Positions 43,803 through 53,096 of a stretch of 64,000 nt of DNA are shown here, in pieces. This stretch comes from Pseudoxanthomonas sp. SE1. GTDB lineage: Bacteria; Pseudomonadota; Gammaproteobacteria; Xanthomonadales; Xanthomonadaceae. Within the stretch, counting starts at the first letter, position 1; each line of letters starts with the position of its first letter. A model generated the notes under the pieces. That model was not told the DNA's origin and did no database searches. It worked only from the letters and a program-made list of their open reading frames with translations. The stretch lies in the NCBI RefSeq assembly GCF_029542205.1, contig NZ_CP113783.1, forward strand, positions 735,001 through 799,000, given 5' to 3'. Position numbers and translations under genes: made by a program.

Positions 43803-46800
43803 ATGAAACTCCGGGTCGGCGCTTGCGCCTTGATGTTGGTCTTGGCCGGGTGCAGTGGAGAAAGCCCCGAATCGGGCATCGCAGGGATGCGTGGTGTGGC
43901 CGCGAGCAAGACGGCCGGCAGCCTGCCGACGGCGCTCCCGCTGGCACGCGCAATCGGCGCGTCCATCGCCAACGCGCCCGATCGCGGCGCGTTGCTGTCC
44001 TTCCCCAACAAGGCGACGCCCGCCAAGCAGGAAGGTGCCTACACCTGGTTCCCAACCGCGATCAGCGAAGCGCATGCCTTCAAGGGTATCGCCACGGGTG
44101 AAATGACCGTGCCTTCGCCTGATGGCAGCCAGGTCAAGCTGCGCTACGAGCGCCACGTCGAAGAGATCGACGGCAACTGGACATGGATCGGCCGCGTCGT
44201 CGGCGGCGACCCGATGCAGGAGGCCATCATCACTTTCGGCGAGAAGGCGGTGTTTGGTTCGATTCCGCAAGCCAACGGCAAGCCGGCACTGAGCCTACAG
44301 ACCAGCAACGGTCGCGTGTTCGCCGTGCAGACCGATCCATCGAAAGTTGTATCCGCTACGAAGGGCCACGAAGATGTAATGATTCCCGAGGCCGCGACGC
44401 TGCGTTCGTCGATGGCAGCAGCAGTCAGCCAGTCCGCGCAGGTGAGCCAGGGGGCGACGGCCGTCGCGCAAGCCGCACCGCCGACTTCCGCCAACACGAT
44501 CGATGTCGCCGTGGGTTACACGCCTGAGTTCGCCACTGCAAACGGCGGTGCCTCGGGTGCTACCACGCGTCTGGTCTATCTGGTACAAGTCGGCAACCAG
44601 GCATTCACGAACAGTGACGTCAATGGCTACCTGCGCATTGTTAATGCCGTGCAGGTCAGCTACACCAATACCAATACCAATCAGACGGCACTTCAGGAGC
44701 TGACAGGCAACACGGGCAACTCCCCCGTGACTGTCCCTGCTAGTCTGGCAACACTGCGAACTGCGCGCGACCAGTACGGCGCGGACATCGCGGTTCTGGT
44801 GCGTAAGTTCAATACTCCAGAGAACGAAGGTTGTGGTATCGCGTGGTTGAACGGCGCGAATCAGACCCCTATTACTTCTGCCGACGCTTCTTGGGGCTAT
44901 GCTGTGATCAGTGACGGTTACGACACAGGCACCGACGGCAAGACGTACTATTGCGCCGACGAGACGCTGGTGCATGAAGCGGCCCATCTGATGGGTTCGG
45001 CGCATGATCGCGCAAACTCCACTACCACGGGAGGGGCTCTGCAGTACGGCCGTTACCCCTACTCCTTTGGCTACAAGACGGGCACAGCAGCCGGTAATTT
45101 TTATACCGTGATGGCATATGGCGATACAGGTCAGATCGCTCATCGCATTTTCTCCACGCCTCTGAAGAGTACGTGCGGTGCGGCGAGTAACTTAGCCTGC
45201 GGTGTTGCGAACAGCGAAGACAATGCGCGTAGTCTGAATCAGACAATTCCCGTGGTGGCGAATTTCCGAGCGACGGTTGTGCCATTCACCGGGAAGGGGC
45301 GCAACGACTTCAACAATGATGGATACTCGGACCTTCTTTGGCGCTCCGATTCGCGCCAGATTGAAACGTGGGTCTTGAATGGTGCGACTCTGTCATCGGC
45401 TAGGGGTTTTCAGCTTCCTGCAGGTTATCGGGTCATGACCTCTGGCGATTTCAACGGCGATGGTTTCAACGATTTGCTGCTTACGAGCGCCGCCCGCGAT
45501 CTGATTCTTTGGACGGGTACTGGGACTACATTCAGCTCACAGTCCCTAAATCGCACCTATGGAGTTGAATGGTCGGCAGTCGGCCAGATCGACTTTGATG
45601 GAGATGGCCAATCTGATTTGCTCTGGAGAAATAACGTCACAGGCGCTGTTGAAACCTGGATTATGAATGGAGCGACGCTCACTCGTGCTGCGGGCTTCAA
45701 TCTGCCCTCCGGCTACTCTGTGTTGACTACGGGTGACTTCAATGGCGATGGCTTTGGCGATCTGTTGCTCGGGGGGCCATCCCGTGAACTGGTGATGTGG
45801 TTCGGCACGGGTACCTCGTTCAATGGTCAAAGCCTAGATAAGGTCTATGGCCTGGGATGGGCAGTTACGGGGGCAGTGGATATCAACGCCGACGGCAAGT
45901 CGGATTTGCTCTGGCGTAACGACAGCACCGGGCAATTCGAAACTTGGGTCATGGACGGCTACACGCTCTCCGCCGCCACTGGCTACTCGTTGCCGGCGGG
46001 TTATGAAATCTTTGGTTCTGGCGATTACAACGGCGACGGTAAGTTGGATCTGTTGTTGTCCAACAGTCAGCGCGAATTGTTCATGTGGTTCGGCACCGGC
46101 ACCTCATTCAATGGTCAAGCGCTCAACCGCGTTTATGGCGCTGGATGGGTGGCCGACCTTGATGTGCGCCCGTTCTTTGCACAGAAGGTAACGACGGACT
46201 TCAACGCCAGCGGCGCTTCCGATATCTTGTGGAAGAGTGATGCCGCGGGTCAGTTCGAAACTTGGATGATGGGTGGGGCCGCATTGCAAAGAGCCAGCGG
46301 CTTCACGCTGCCAACGGGTTACCGAATCCTGACGACAGGTGACTTCAATGGTGACGGTCACGCTGATCTACTATTGACGAGTGCTGCGCGCGATACGGTG
46401 ATGTGGTTCGGCAACGGAATTGGCTTCCGTGGCCAATCGCTCGCACGCGTTTACGGCTCCGGTTGGAGTGCTGTTGGCAACTTTGAAGTCAATGGCGACG
46501 GCAGATCCGACCTGCTATGGTCCAATAGTTCAAGTGGACAGTTTGAAACTTGGGTAATGAATGGGGTTACGCTAGTTCAGGCTCGAGGTTACAGTCTGCC
46601 GGCCGGCTACACCATTCTGACGACAGGTGATTTCAATGGGGATGGTTTCAGCGACCTCTTAATCGGCAGCCCCTCACGGGAGCTTGTGATGTGGTTTGGT
46701 ACTGGCAACGGTGGCTTCAACGGGCAGGCGCTGAACAGGCAGTACGGTGCGGGCTGGGTGGCTGTTGGTCAGGTGGACATAAACGGCGACGGGAAGTCGG

Positions 46801-47066
46801 ATCTGATTTGGCGCGATACCGCCTCCGGGCGATTCGAGACTTGGCAGATGAACGGTGCCGAGTTGACGCGGGCGGCTGGATATACCCTGCCTGCGGGCTA
46901 TGGCATTTTGGGGACGGGCGATTTCAATGGCGACGGGAACGCCGATATACTGATTGGTAATGCGTCCCGCCAGATTGCCATGTGGTTCAGTACGGGCACC
47001 TCCTTCAATGGACAGAGCTTGAACAGGGCATATGGCACGGGTTGGAACGTGCTTTCAAGCTTCTGA
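43803..47066 (+). CDS. metzincin metallopeptidase lipoprotein with FG-GAP/VCBS repeats
   Basis: 1087 residues. The N-terminus is a lipoprotein signal (MLVLAGCSGE, Cys about 17). Residues about 230-480 form a reprolysin-like domain with the zinc motif HEAAHLMGSAHD near residue 389 and a downstream Met-turn candidate VMAYGDTG. The C-terminal 590 residues are twelve alternating half-repeats of the DFNGDGxxDLL type, probably a calcium-binding beta-propeller-like structure for substrate or surface binding. It starts with ATG 43803. Base composition of the repeat half is lower in GC than the core genes around it. Likely an outer-membrane or secreted protease. Confidence 0.85.
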   Translation: MKLRVGACALMLVLAGCSGESPESGIAGMRGVAASKTAGSLPTALPLARAIGASIANAPDRGALLSFPNKATPAKQEGAYTWFPTAISEAHAFKGIATGEMTVPSPDGSQVKLRYERHVEEIDGNWTWIGRVVGGDPMQEAIITFGEKAVFGSIPQANGKPALSLQTSNGRVFAVQTDPSKVVSATKGHEDVMIPEAATLRSSMAAAVSQSAQVSQGATAVAQAAPPTSANTIDVAVGYTPEFATANGGASGATTRLVYLVQVGNQAFTNSDVNGYLRIVNAVQVSYTNTNTNQTALQELTGNTGNSPVTVPASLATLRTARDQYGADIAVLVRKFNTPENEGCGIAWLNGANQTPITSADASWGYAVISDGYDTGTDGKTYYCADETLVHEAAHLMGSAHDRANSTTTGGALQYGRYPYSFGYKTGTAAGNFYTVMAYGDTGQIAHRIFSTPLKSTCGAASNLACGVANSEDNARSLNQTIPVVANFRATVVPFTGKGRNDFNNDGYSDLLWRSDSRQIETWVLNGATLSSARGFQLPAGYRVMTSGDFNGDGFNDLLLTSAARDLILWTGTGTTFSSQSLNRTYGVEWSAVGQIDFDGDGQSDLLWRNNVTGAVETWIMNGATLTRAAGFNLPSGYSVLTTGDFNGDGFGDLLLGGPSRELVMWFGTGTSFNGQSLDKVYGLGWAVTGAVDINADGKSDLLWRNDSTGQFETWVMDGYTLSAATGYSLPAGYEIFGSGDYNGDGKLDLLLSNSQRELFMWFGTGTSFNGQALNRVYGAGWVADLDVRPFFAQKVTTDFNASGASDILWKSDAAGQFETWMMGGAALQRASGFTLPTGYRILTTGDFNGDGHADLLLTSAARDTVMWFGNGIGFRGQSLARVYGSGWSAVGNFEVNGDGRSDLLWSNSSSGQFETWVMNGVTLVQARGYSLPAGYTILTTGDFNGDGFSDLLIGSPSRELVMWFGTGNGGFNGQALNRQYGAGWVAVGQVDINGDGKSDLIWRDTASGRFETWQMNGAELTRAAGYTLPAGYGILGTGDFNGDGNADILIGNASRQIAMWFSTGTSFNGQSLNRAYGTGWNVLSSF
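45303..47060 (+). repeat. six tandem ~290-base coding repeats (FG-GAP/VCBS)
   Basis: Successive units begin near 45303, 45592, 45881, 46198, 46486 and 46780. Each codes for one half ending ...SDLLWR with ETWVMNGATL, then one half with DFNGDGFxDLL and RELVMWFGTGTSFNGQ. Units differ at many silent positions, so the array is old or under selection against homologous loss. Confidence 0.8.
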
Positions 47067-47089
47067 TCTCAGCTGCCAAAGCTAGACGT

Positions 47090-47119
47090 AAAAAGGGTCC
47101 GTTCAAACGGACCCTTTTT
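47090..47119. terminator. bidirectional terminator
   Basis: AAAAAGGGTCCGTT-CA-AACGGACCCTTTTT: nine-base stem flanked by A and T runs, between the convergent metallopeptidase and WbsX-like genes. Confidence 0.9.
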
Positions 47120-47130
47120 CTTTAACTGGG

Positions 47131-49203
47131 CTATTGTCGACTGCGTTCGGCATACGGATAAGGAGTCGCACGACTAGGCGCAGGCTGACCCATGATGTCG
47201 GCAACGGTAGTCCACTTCCAGCCTTCGGAAGCGATGCACGGAGCTATGATGCGTTCGATTGCATGCGCCATGGTGCCGTCGACTTGCGATTTCTCCTGTT
47301 CAAAATCCGAGCGGCTAAGGCCGATTTCAATCAGTGGGCGAATCGCCTGCAAGCGAGCCCAAAACATGCTGCCGGACACGAACCTAGATTCGCTGAGGTC
47401 CGTGAGTGATAGGCCCAAACGCCCTGCTAGTCGCGACACCGCAGGTGCATTTGCTCCCCAATAGTAGCTCATGGGTTGGACATGCCCCTCGGGCGCCACG
47501 AGTCCCAAGTCGGGATCCTTAGAAAACGCATCGAGGACCGTTTGTGCGCGGACTCCGGAAACAAGACTGGAAACTAGCTCGCGCCTCCACTGGTCGCCAT
47601 CGTTTCTATGGGGGGATCGTTTAGTGTGGAGCTTCAGAATCAACTGCTCTCCTTCCTGGATTAGGCGCGCGGCAATCTCAAGGAACGGCAGAATATCCCG
47701 GCCTCTATTCTCGATAACGTGAATACGATGTTGCAGATCACACTGACGTAGCATGTCTTCGGTAGGCTTGGCTTTTTCGGGCGTGGTGGAGACTTCTAGT
47801 TGCCAAGGAATCTCGCAATTTCGGAGTTGAGCCAATATCTCCGCCAGCACATCCAAGTGCCATGCATGGAGCACAACGATCGGCCTGATCCGGTGTGGCC
47901 CTTGTTCGAAGAGCGCTAAGCGGGTACTTGATAAATGGGAGTATCCAGATCGAGCGTCGGGTTCTAGCACCGCGCCTTCCGCCCATTCATTCCAAGCGTT
48001 GATGAATATCGGGGCTTGCTCTCGCTGCTGCGTTGCCCACTCTATGCTACGACGGAGCCAGCGCTCGTAGCGGAAAGGCGCGGAGCATACATACGTTGTT
48101 CCGCGTCCTGGACGGCGCGCCTCATTGTCCCAGCCGGTATTGACGCCGGGAAACAGTCTATAGCTCCTGGATGCGCGTAAAGACTTCTCGAAATTCTTAC
48201 TGAGTTTGTGCCAATCACGGATCGTACCCGCATAGTGTGGATTGATTAGATGAACGTCATCACCAACCAATGCAGCAGATGACATATTCGGAGGGAACTG
48301 AATCGCGCTATCGAAGCCGAGTGAAGCGGGAGCCGGAAGCTCAAAGCTTTGGACGTATGCGAGATGAACTTCACCTACGCCATTATCACGGCACGAGTGA
48401 CGCCAACGTTCCGCAGTGGCGGCAGCGTCCGGGAGTAGTGCGGGACGATAAACCAGAAGAACAGGCTTGCCATCAACCCGCAGATATCGCGGGTCTCGCA
48501 TGTACTCCGCGACATGCTCGATGAACGCGATATCGTCTTCAAGCGAATGCTGTTGGCCAATCAGGATCTCATCGCCGCGGCCATCCCAAGTGCGGGTCCA
48601 TTTTTCGTTAGCCCAGCACAGGCAGAACTTCAGATCGATGGTCTTGTCGTTGAGCCAGTTGCGTAGCGGGGTTTCGAGCAGGGTCTTGCCGCCGAACCAG
48701 TAGAAGTAGAAGCAGAACGCGCTGATGCCGTACTCGCGGGCAAGGCGTGCCTGCTCGTGCATGACCTCGACGTTGCGCAGATCGTAGAAGCCGAGGTCGC
48801 CCGGTAGCTTGGGTTGGTAGTGGCCTTCGAACTGGGGCAGGGCACGTGTGACGTTGCGCCATTCGGTGAAGCCCTTGCCCCACCACTCGTCATTCTCGGG
48901 AATGGTGTGGAACTGCGGCAGGTAGAACGCGACGAGCGTGGCAGGCAGTGGATCGGGCAGTTCGCCTTTTTTATAGGGCACATAGCCGATGGCGCGCTCA
49001 TCGGAGCGGACGTACGGTCTGCGCGGCAGGTCGCCGGTCGGTGCCTTGCCTTTGGGGCCTTCCGGCACCCAATGGCCTTTCGTGTCCAGAAAGCGCTCGC
49101 GCAATTTGTCGCGCGTGCCCTGCGGCATCGGCGTCAGCCGGAATGCCGTTCGCAGCGCGTAGAAAAGGCCGGTGCGAAGGCGGCGTGACAATGGAGTCGC
49201 CAC
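47131..49203 (-). CDS. WbsX-like (GH99-like) plus RgpF-like glycan protein
   Basis: 690 residues. Residues about 85-410 match the GH99-like WbsX domain found in O-antigen loci: VAFYLPQFHTIPENDEWWGK, GFTEWRNV, CLCWANEKWTRTWDG and FINAWNEWAEGAVLEPD. Residues about 430-670 resemble the RgpF/rhamnan-synthesis region: RIHVIENRGRDILPFLEIA, ILKLHTKRSPHRNDGD. Probably builds or modifies a surface glycan although it lies outside the main O-antigen operon. The first ~200 codons (48600-49203) are clearly richer in GC than the remainder, suggesting a recombinant gene. Confidence 0.82.
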   Translation of the reverse strand: MATPLSRRLRTGLFYALRTAFRLTPMPQGTRDKLRERFLDTKGHWVPEGPKGKAPTGDLPRRPYVRSDERAIGYVPYKKGELPDPLPATLVAFYLPQFHTIPENDEWWGKGFTEWRNVTRALPQFEGHYQPKLPGDLGFYDLRNVEVMHEQARLAREYGISAFCFYFYWFGGKTLLETPLRNWLNDKTIDLKFCLCWANEKWTRTWDGRGDEILIGQQHSLEDDIAFIEHVAEYMRDPRYLRVDGKPVLLVYRPALLPDAAATAERWRHSCRDNGVGEVHLAYVQSFELPAPASLGFDSAIQFPPNMSSAALVGDDVHLINPHYAGTIRDWHKLSKNFEKSLRASRSYRLFPGVNTGWDNEARRPGRGTTYVCSAPFRYERWLRRSIEWATQQREQAPIFINAWNEWAEGAVLEPDARSGYSHLSSTRLALFEQGPHRIRPIVVLHAWHLDVLAEILAQLRNCEIPWQLEVSTTPEKAKPTEDMLRQCDLQHRIHVIENRGRDILPFLEIAARLIQEGEQLILKLHTKRSPHRNDGDQWRRELVSSLVSGVRAQTVLDAFSKDPDLGLVAPEGHVQPMSYYWGANAPAVSRLAGRLGLSLTDLSESRFVSGSMFWARLQAIRPLIEIGLSRSDFEQEKSQVDGTMAHAIERIIAPCIASEGWKWTTVADIMGQPAPSRATPYPYAERSRQ

Positions 49204-49210
49204 AAGCGTC

Positions 49211-50839
49211 CTAGAGGTTCTGGTAATTCGGCCCCGAGCCGCCTTCCGGCGTTACCCAGTCGATGATCTGGTAGGGGTCCTTGATGTCGCAGGTCTTGCA
49301 GTGGACGCAGTTGGCGGCGTTGATCTGCAGGCGCTTGCCGGTGCCGTCGTCGACGATTTCATACACCCCTGCCGGGCAGAAGCGTGTGCAGGGGTTGTCG
49401 TATTCGGCGGTGCAGCGGGTGATGCAGACGGAGGTGTCGTGCACGCGTAGATGGACGGGTTGGTCTTCGTCGTGTTCGGTGGCGGCGAAGTAGACACCCT
49501 GCAGGCGGTCGCGCGGGGCCAGAGTGCGGTCGACGTAATCGCGCTTCGGTTCCTCGTGCTCGCCGACCTTGTCGAGTGACGACCAGTCGGGTTTCACCTT
49601 CAGCGTCCATGGCGACAAACCGCCCACGGCGGTTTCCCATGCCGCGTTCGCCATGCCGAACCACAGGCCCTTCTTGAAACCCGGCTTGATGTTGCGCACG
49701 GACTTCAGTTCCGCCATCGCATCCGACCCGCGCAGCTTCGCATCGAAACCCTCCGGCGCGAGTTGCGACGACACCAGGTGCTCGGCCGCCAGCATGCCGC
49801 TGCGGATCGCCTGGTGCGTGCCCTTGATCTTCGGCACGTTGAGCAGGCCGGCGGTATCGCCGATCAGCAGTGCGCCGGGCATCTCGACCTTCGGCAGTGA
49901 CTGCCAGCCGCCGGTGACGATGGCGCGTGCGCCGGCGGACAGGATGTTGCCACCCTCCAGGATCGGCTTGATCAGTGGGTGGTTCTTCCACTGCTGGAAG
50001 GCTTCCCACGGCTTGTACTCTGGATCCTTGTAGTCCAGGCCGCTGACGTAGCCCAGCGCGATCTGGTTGTTTTCCAAGTGATACAGGAAGCTGCCGCCGT
50101 AGATGTCGTTGCTGGCGGGCCAACCGAGGGTATGCACGATCTTGCCGGGCGTGACGCGGCCTTCCGGCACCTGCCACAGTTCCTTGATGCCGATCGAATA
50201 CGCCTGCGGGTCGCTGTCCTTGTCCAGGGCGAAGCGCTTCACCAGCCGCTTGGTCAGGTGCCCGCGCGCGCCTTCGGCGAGCACGGTGACCTTGGCGCGG
50301 ATGTCGATGCCCTGCGTGTAGCCAGGCTTGTGGCTGCCGTCCTTCGCGATGCCCATGTCGCCGATGCGCACGCCGACGACCTTGCCATCGTCGTCATGCA
50401 GCGTCTCGGCGGCGGCGAAGCCCGGGTAGATCTCGACGCCCAGCGCTTCGGCCCGCGGCGCCATCCAGGCGCACATGGCGCCGAGCGAGACGATGAAGTT
50501 GCCGTGGTTGCGCATGCCCGGCGGCACGATCGGGAACTTGCGGCCGCCGTCCTTGCTGAAGTACCAGAACTCGTCGTCCGTGGCCGGCACGCAGACCGGC
50601 GGCGGATTGTCGCGCCAGCCCGGCAGCAGCGCGTCGAGCGGTTGGGGCTCGATCACCGCGCCGGACAGGATATGCGCGCCGATGGTGCTGGCCTTCTCGA
50701 TCACGCAGACCGAGATGTCGGGGTTCAGCTGCTTGAGCCGGATGGCGAACGCGAGGCCGGCCGGCCCCGCGCCGACGGTCACGACGTCGTACTCCATCAC
50801 ATCGCGTTCGACATCGGACATCGGGCTCGGCTCCAGCAT
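49211..50839 (-). CDS. electron transfer flavoprotein-ubiquinone oxidoreductase
   Basis: 542 residues, membrane-associated flavin/iron-sulfur enzyme passing electrons from EtfAB to ubiquinone. The FAD site is VVTVGAGPAGLAFAIRL near the N-terminus. The C-terminal ferredoxin-like part has the 4Fe-4S cysteines in CTRFCPAGVYEIV and INAANCVHCKTCDIKDP. Length matches the family. ATG 50839 and ATG 50821 are both possible. The frame continues upstream beyond the start without similarity. Divergent from alkB. Confidence 0.96.
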   Translation of the reverse strand: MLEPSPMSDVERDVMEYDVVTVGAGPAGLAFAIRLKQLNPDISVCVIEKASTIGAHILSGAVIEPQPLDALLPGWRDNPPPVCVPATDDEFWYFSKDGGRKFPIVPPGMRNHGNFIVSLGAMCAWMAPRAEALGVEIYPGFAAAETLHDDDGKVVGVRIGDMGIAKDGSHKPGYTQGIDIRAKVTVLAEGARGHLTKRLVKRFALDKDSDPQAYSIGIKELWQVPEGRVTPGKIVHTLGWPASNDIYGGSFLYHLENNQIALGYVSGLDYKDPEYKPWEAFQQWKNHPLIKPILEGGNILSAGARAIVTGGWQSLPKVEMPGALLIGDTAGLLNVPKIKGTHQAIRSGMLAAEHLVSSQLAPEGFDAKLRGSDAMAELKSVRNIKPGFKKGLWFGMANAAWETAVGGLSPWTLKVKPDWSSLDKVGEHEEPKRDYVDRTLAPRDRLQGVYFAATEHDEDQPVHLRVHDTSVCITRCTAEYDNPCTRFCPAGVYEIVDDGTGKRLQINAANCVHCKTCDIKDPYQIIDWVTPEGGSGPNYQNL

Positions 50840-50904
50840 GGCGTTAGGCTCCCCGCATTTTCGGCGTTTGCGCCGGAAGGGGCAAATCCGCGAGCATCGT
50901 CGGC

Positions 50905-51528
50905 ATGACCATACCCCTGCCGCTCGATGCGCATGGAAGCGAAGTGATGCTGCCGGGCGCACGTCTCGCCTACCAGCCAGCTTGGCTACCCCTGGCGGAG
51001 GCGGATGCGCTTTTCGGCGAACTGCAGCGCTCTCTCCCGTGGAGCGTGCACCGCATTCGTGTGTTCGGCCGCAGCGTCGATTCGCCGAGGTTGAGCGCAT
51101 GGATCGGCGATGCGGATGCCGTCTACCGCTATTCCGGCAGCGATTTCGAGCCGCATCCGTGGATTCCCGCCCTGGTTGGGCTACGGCAGCGTCTGCAGGA
51201 CGAACTGGGCACGCCGTTCAACAGCGTGCTGGCCAATCTCTACCGCGACGGCCGCGATGCGATGGGGTGGCACAGTGACGACGAGCCGGAACTGGGTCCG
51301 CAGCCTGTCATCGCGTCCGTCAGCCTGGGAGGCGTGCGTCGGTTCCTGCTCAAGCACCGCAACGAACCCTCGATCCGGTCGGCGATCGCGTTGCCCCATG
51401 GCAGCCTGCTGGTGATGGCGGGCGATACGCAACGCCACTACCGGCATGCGCTGCCGCGTACGGCGAAACCGGTGGCGCCGCGCATCAACCTGACGTTCCG
51501 CTGGATCGATCAGGCGCGCCGTCGCTGA
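50905..51528 (+). CDS. alkB: AlkB-type DNA repair dioxygenase
   Basis: 207 residues; 2-oxoglutarate/Fe(II) enzyme reversing N-alkyl damage on DNA bases. The metal triad is seen in GWHSDDE (His-x-Asp) and HYRHALPR (distal His); NLYRDGRDAMGW, ASVSLGGVRRFLLKH and RINLTFRWI complete the ALKBH2-like pattern. Start at ATG 50905. Divergent from the ETF-QO gene with about 65 bases between starts. Confidence 0.92.
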   Translation: MTIPLPLDAHGSEVMLPGARLAYQPAWLPLAEADALFGELQRSLPWSVHRIRVFGRSVDSPRLSAWIGDADAVYRYSGSDFEPHPWIPALVGLRQRLQDELGTPFNSVLANLYRDGRDAMGWHSDDEPELGPQPVIASVSLGGVRRFLLKHRNEPSIRSAIALPHGSLLVMAGDTQRHYRHALPRTAKPVAPRINLTFRWIDQARRR

Positions 51529-51540
51529 CGTGCCGCGGGA

Positions 51541-52170
51541 TCAGCGGGCGGCCTTCGGATCGCCGTTGCCCGACTCCAACACCCAGCCGACGATGCCGGC
51601 AGTCACCGCTTCCAGCGCCTGGTCGAACGCCGTCGCCACCTGGGCGACCTCGATGCTGGTCGCGGGCTTCTGCTGAAGGAACGTGCGCGAGGCGACCACG
51701 CGCTGATCGCGGTTGTTGACCAGCTTCGCGTTCACCTCGACGACCGCAGAGGGCTGTGTGCCACCGGCATAGTCGGCCTCGAAGCGCCGCAGGTCCATGA
51801 CCAGCTTGTAGTCGCCCAGGATGCCGGCGTCGGCGCTGGCCACGGCGGGGATCCGCCCTGAATCCTCCAGCGTGCGTTGCACTGCGTCCTGCAGCATGTC
51901 GGTCGCGGGCAGCGCCCAGGACACGCCGCGGTAGACCTGCAATTCGCCGGGCGTCGGTCGCACGCTGATGCGGGGGCTGTCGATCACGCGCGCGGCGGTG
52001 GGTTTGGCGATCACCAGCGTCCACGCCACGGTGGGCCAATCGGGGCGCGCGGGCACGCGGACGTCGGGCGCGTAGATGGTGACCGGATCACGCTGTTCGC
52101 TGCCCAGGATCGAACAGCCTGCGAGCGCAATGGCGATGGGAAGGGCGATGACGAGGCGCAGCAGCTTCAT
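51541..52170 (-). CDS. ABC-type transport auxiliary lipoprotein (Mla/Pqi-like)
   Basis: 209 residues with lipobox IALAGCSIL (Cys about 19) and the PF03886-type auxiliary domain (RPDWPTVAWTLVIAKPTAAR, VYRGVSWALPATDMLQDAV, AVVEVNAKLVNNRDQRVVAS). Last gene of a four-gene operon with MCE, ATPase and permease subunits. It probably receives or hands over phospholipid in the periplasm or outer membrane. Overlaps the MCE gene by 4 bases. Confidence 0.88.
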   Translation of the reverse strand: MKLLRLVIALPIAIALAGCSILGSEQRDPVTIYAPDVRVPARPDWPTVAWTLVIAKPTAARVIDSPRISVRPTPGELQVYRGVSWALPATDMLQDAVQRTLEDSGRIPAVASADAGILGDYKLVMDLRRFEADYAGGTQPSAVVEVNAKLVNNRDQRVVASRTFLQQKPATSIEVAQVATAFDQALEAVTAGIVGWVLESGNGDPKAAR

Positions 52171-53093
52171 TTCGGGTCGAACTCCTTGGGTGCGTCGCGG
52201 CCGAGCAGGTAGCGCGCGGGGTTGCCTTCGAGACGATCGCTGACGCGGCGCAGGTCGCGTACGAGGCCGCGCAGTTCGGTCAGCGTGGGGCCCAACTGGC
52301 CCAGGCCGTCGTTGGCGAAGCTGCTGATGGCGGCGCGGTTCTCGCCGAGGATCGCATCGGCGTTGCCGGCCGCGGAATCCAGTTTTGCCAGCGTCTTGTC
52401 CAGCTTGTCGAGGATGCCGGGCAGCTCGCGCACCAGGTTCTGGTCGAGCCGCTCGATGGTGCCGTTGGTGGTGGTGAGCGTCTTGTCCAGGTTCTGTGCG
52501 GCATCACGCGCACTGGTGATCAGCGACTCCAGTCCGTCCTCGCGGCTGGCCAGCGAGTTGCTCATCGCCTCCAGGTTGGCGAGCGTGGTGGTGATGCTGG
52601 CGACGTTCTTGTCGCTCAGTGCCTGGTCCAGGCGTTCGACGATGCGGTTGGCGGTGTCGGTGATGTTCTGCAGTGCGGACGGCGCGGTCTGGATGACGGG
52701 CGCTTCGCGCGTGTCCACGCTGGTCAGCGTCGGCGCCTGCGGGGTGCCGCCGCTGAGTTGGATGATGGTCGGGCCGGTCAGGCTGGTGATCGCCAGCTTG
52801 GCGCGGGTGTCGGTCTTCACGGGGGTATACGACTCCACGCGGATGCGCGCGATCACCTGGCGCGGGTCGTTCGGCGCCAGCGACAATTTGGTGATGGAAC
52901 CGACCGCGATGCCGTTGTACTGCACCGGGCTGCCGACAGTGAGGCCGGTCACCGCCTCGCGGAACACCACCTGGTACTCCTGCCAGGTGCGCTCGGAAGA
53001 GTATTTCGCCGCCCACAGGCCGAACAGCAGAAGCGCAGCCGCGATGATGAGGGTGAAGGCCCCGATGAGGACGTAGTTGGCGCGTGTTTCCAT
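52167..53093 (-). CDS. MCE-domain (MlaD-like) lipid transport protein
   Basis: 308 residues: one N-terminal membrane anchor (VLIGAFTLIIAAALLLFGLW), one MCE domain at about 40-120 (VVFREAVTGLTVGSPVQYNG and VAVGSITKLSLAP), then a long helical/coiled region (LANLEAMSNSLASREDGLES, LDKLDKTLAKLDSAAGNADA). MCE proteins form hexameric rings that carry phospholipids through the periplasm. Works with the ATPase and permease encoded upstream. Confidence 0.93.
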   Translation of the reverse strand: METRANYVLIGAFTLIIAAALLLFGLWAAKYSSERTWQEYQVVFREAVTGLTVGSPVQYNGIAVGSITKLSLAPNDPRQVIARIRVESYTPVKTDTRAKLAITSLTGPTIIQLSGGTPQAPTLTSVDTREAPVIQTAPSALQNITDTANRIVERLDQALSDKNVASITTTLANLEAMSNSLASREDGLESLITSARDAAQNLDKTLTTTNGTIERLDQNLVRELPGILDKLDKTLAKLDSAAGNADAILGENRAAISSFANDGLGQLGPTLTELRGLVRDLRRVSDRLEGNPARYLLGRDAPKEFDPK

Positions 53094-53096
53094 GGA

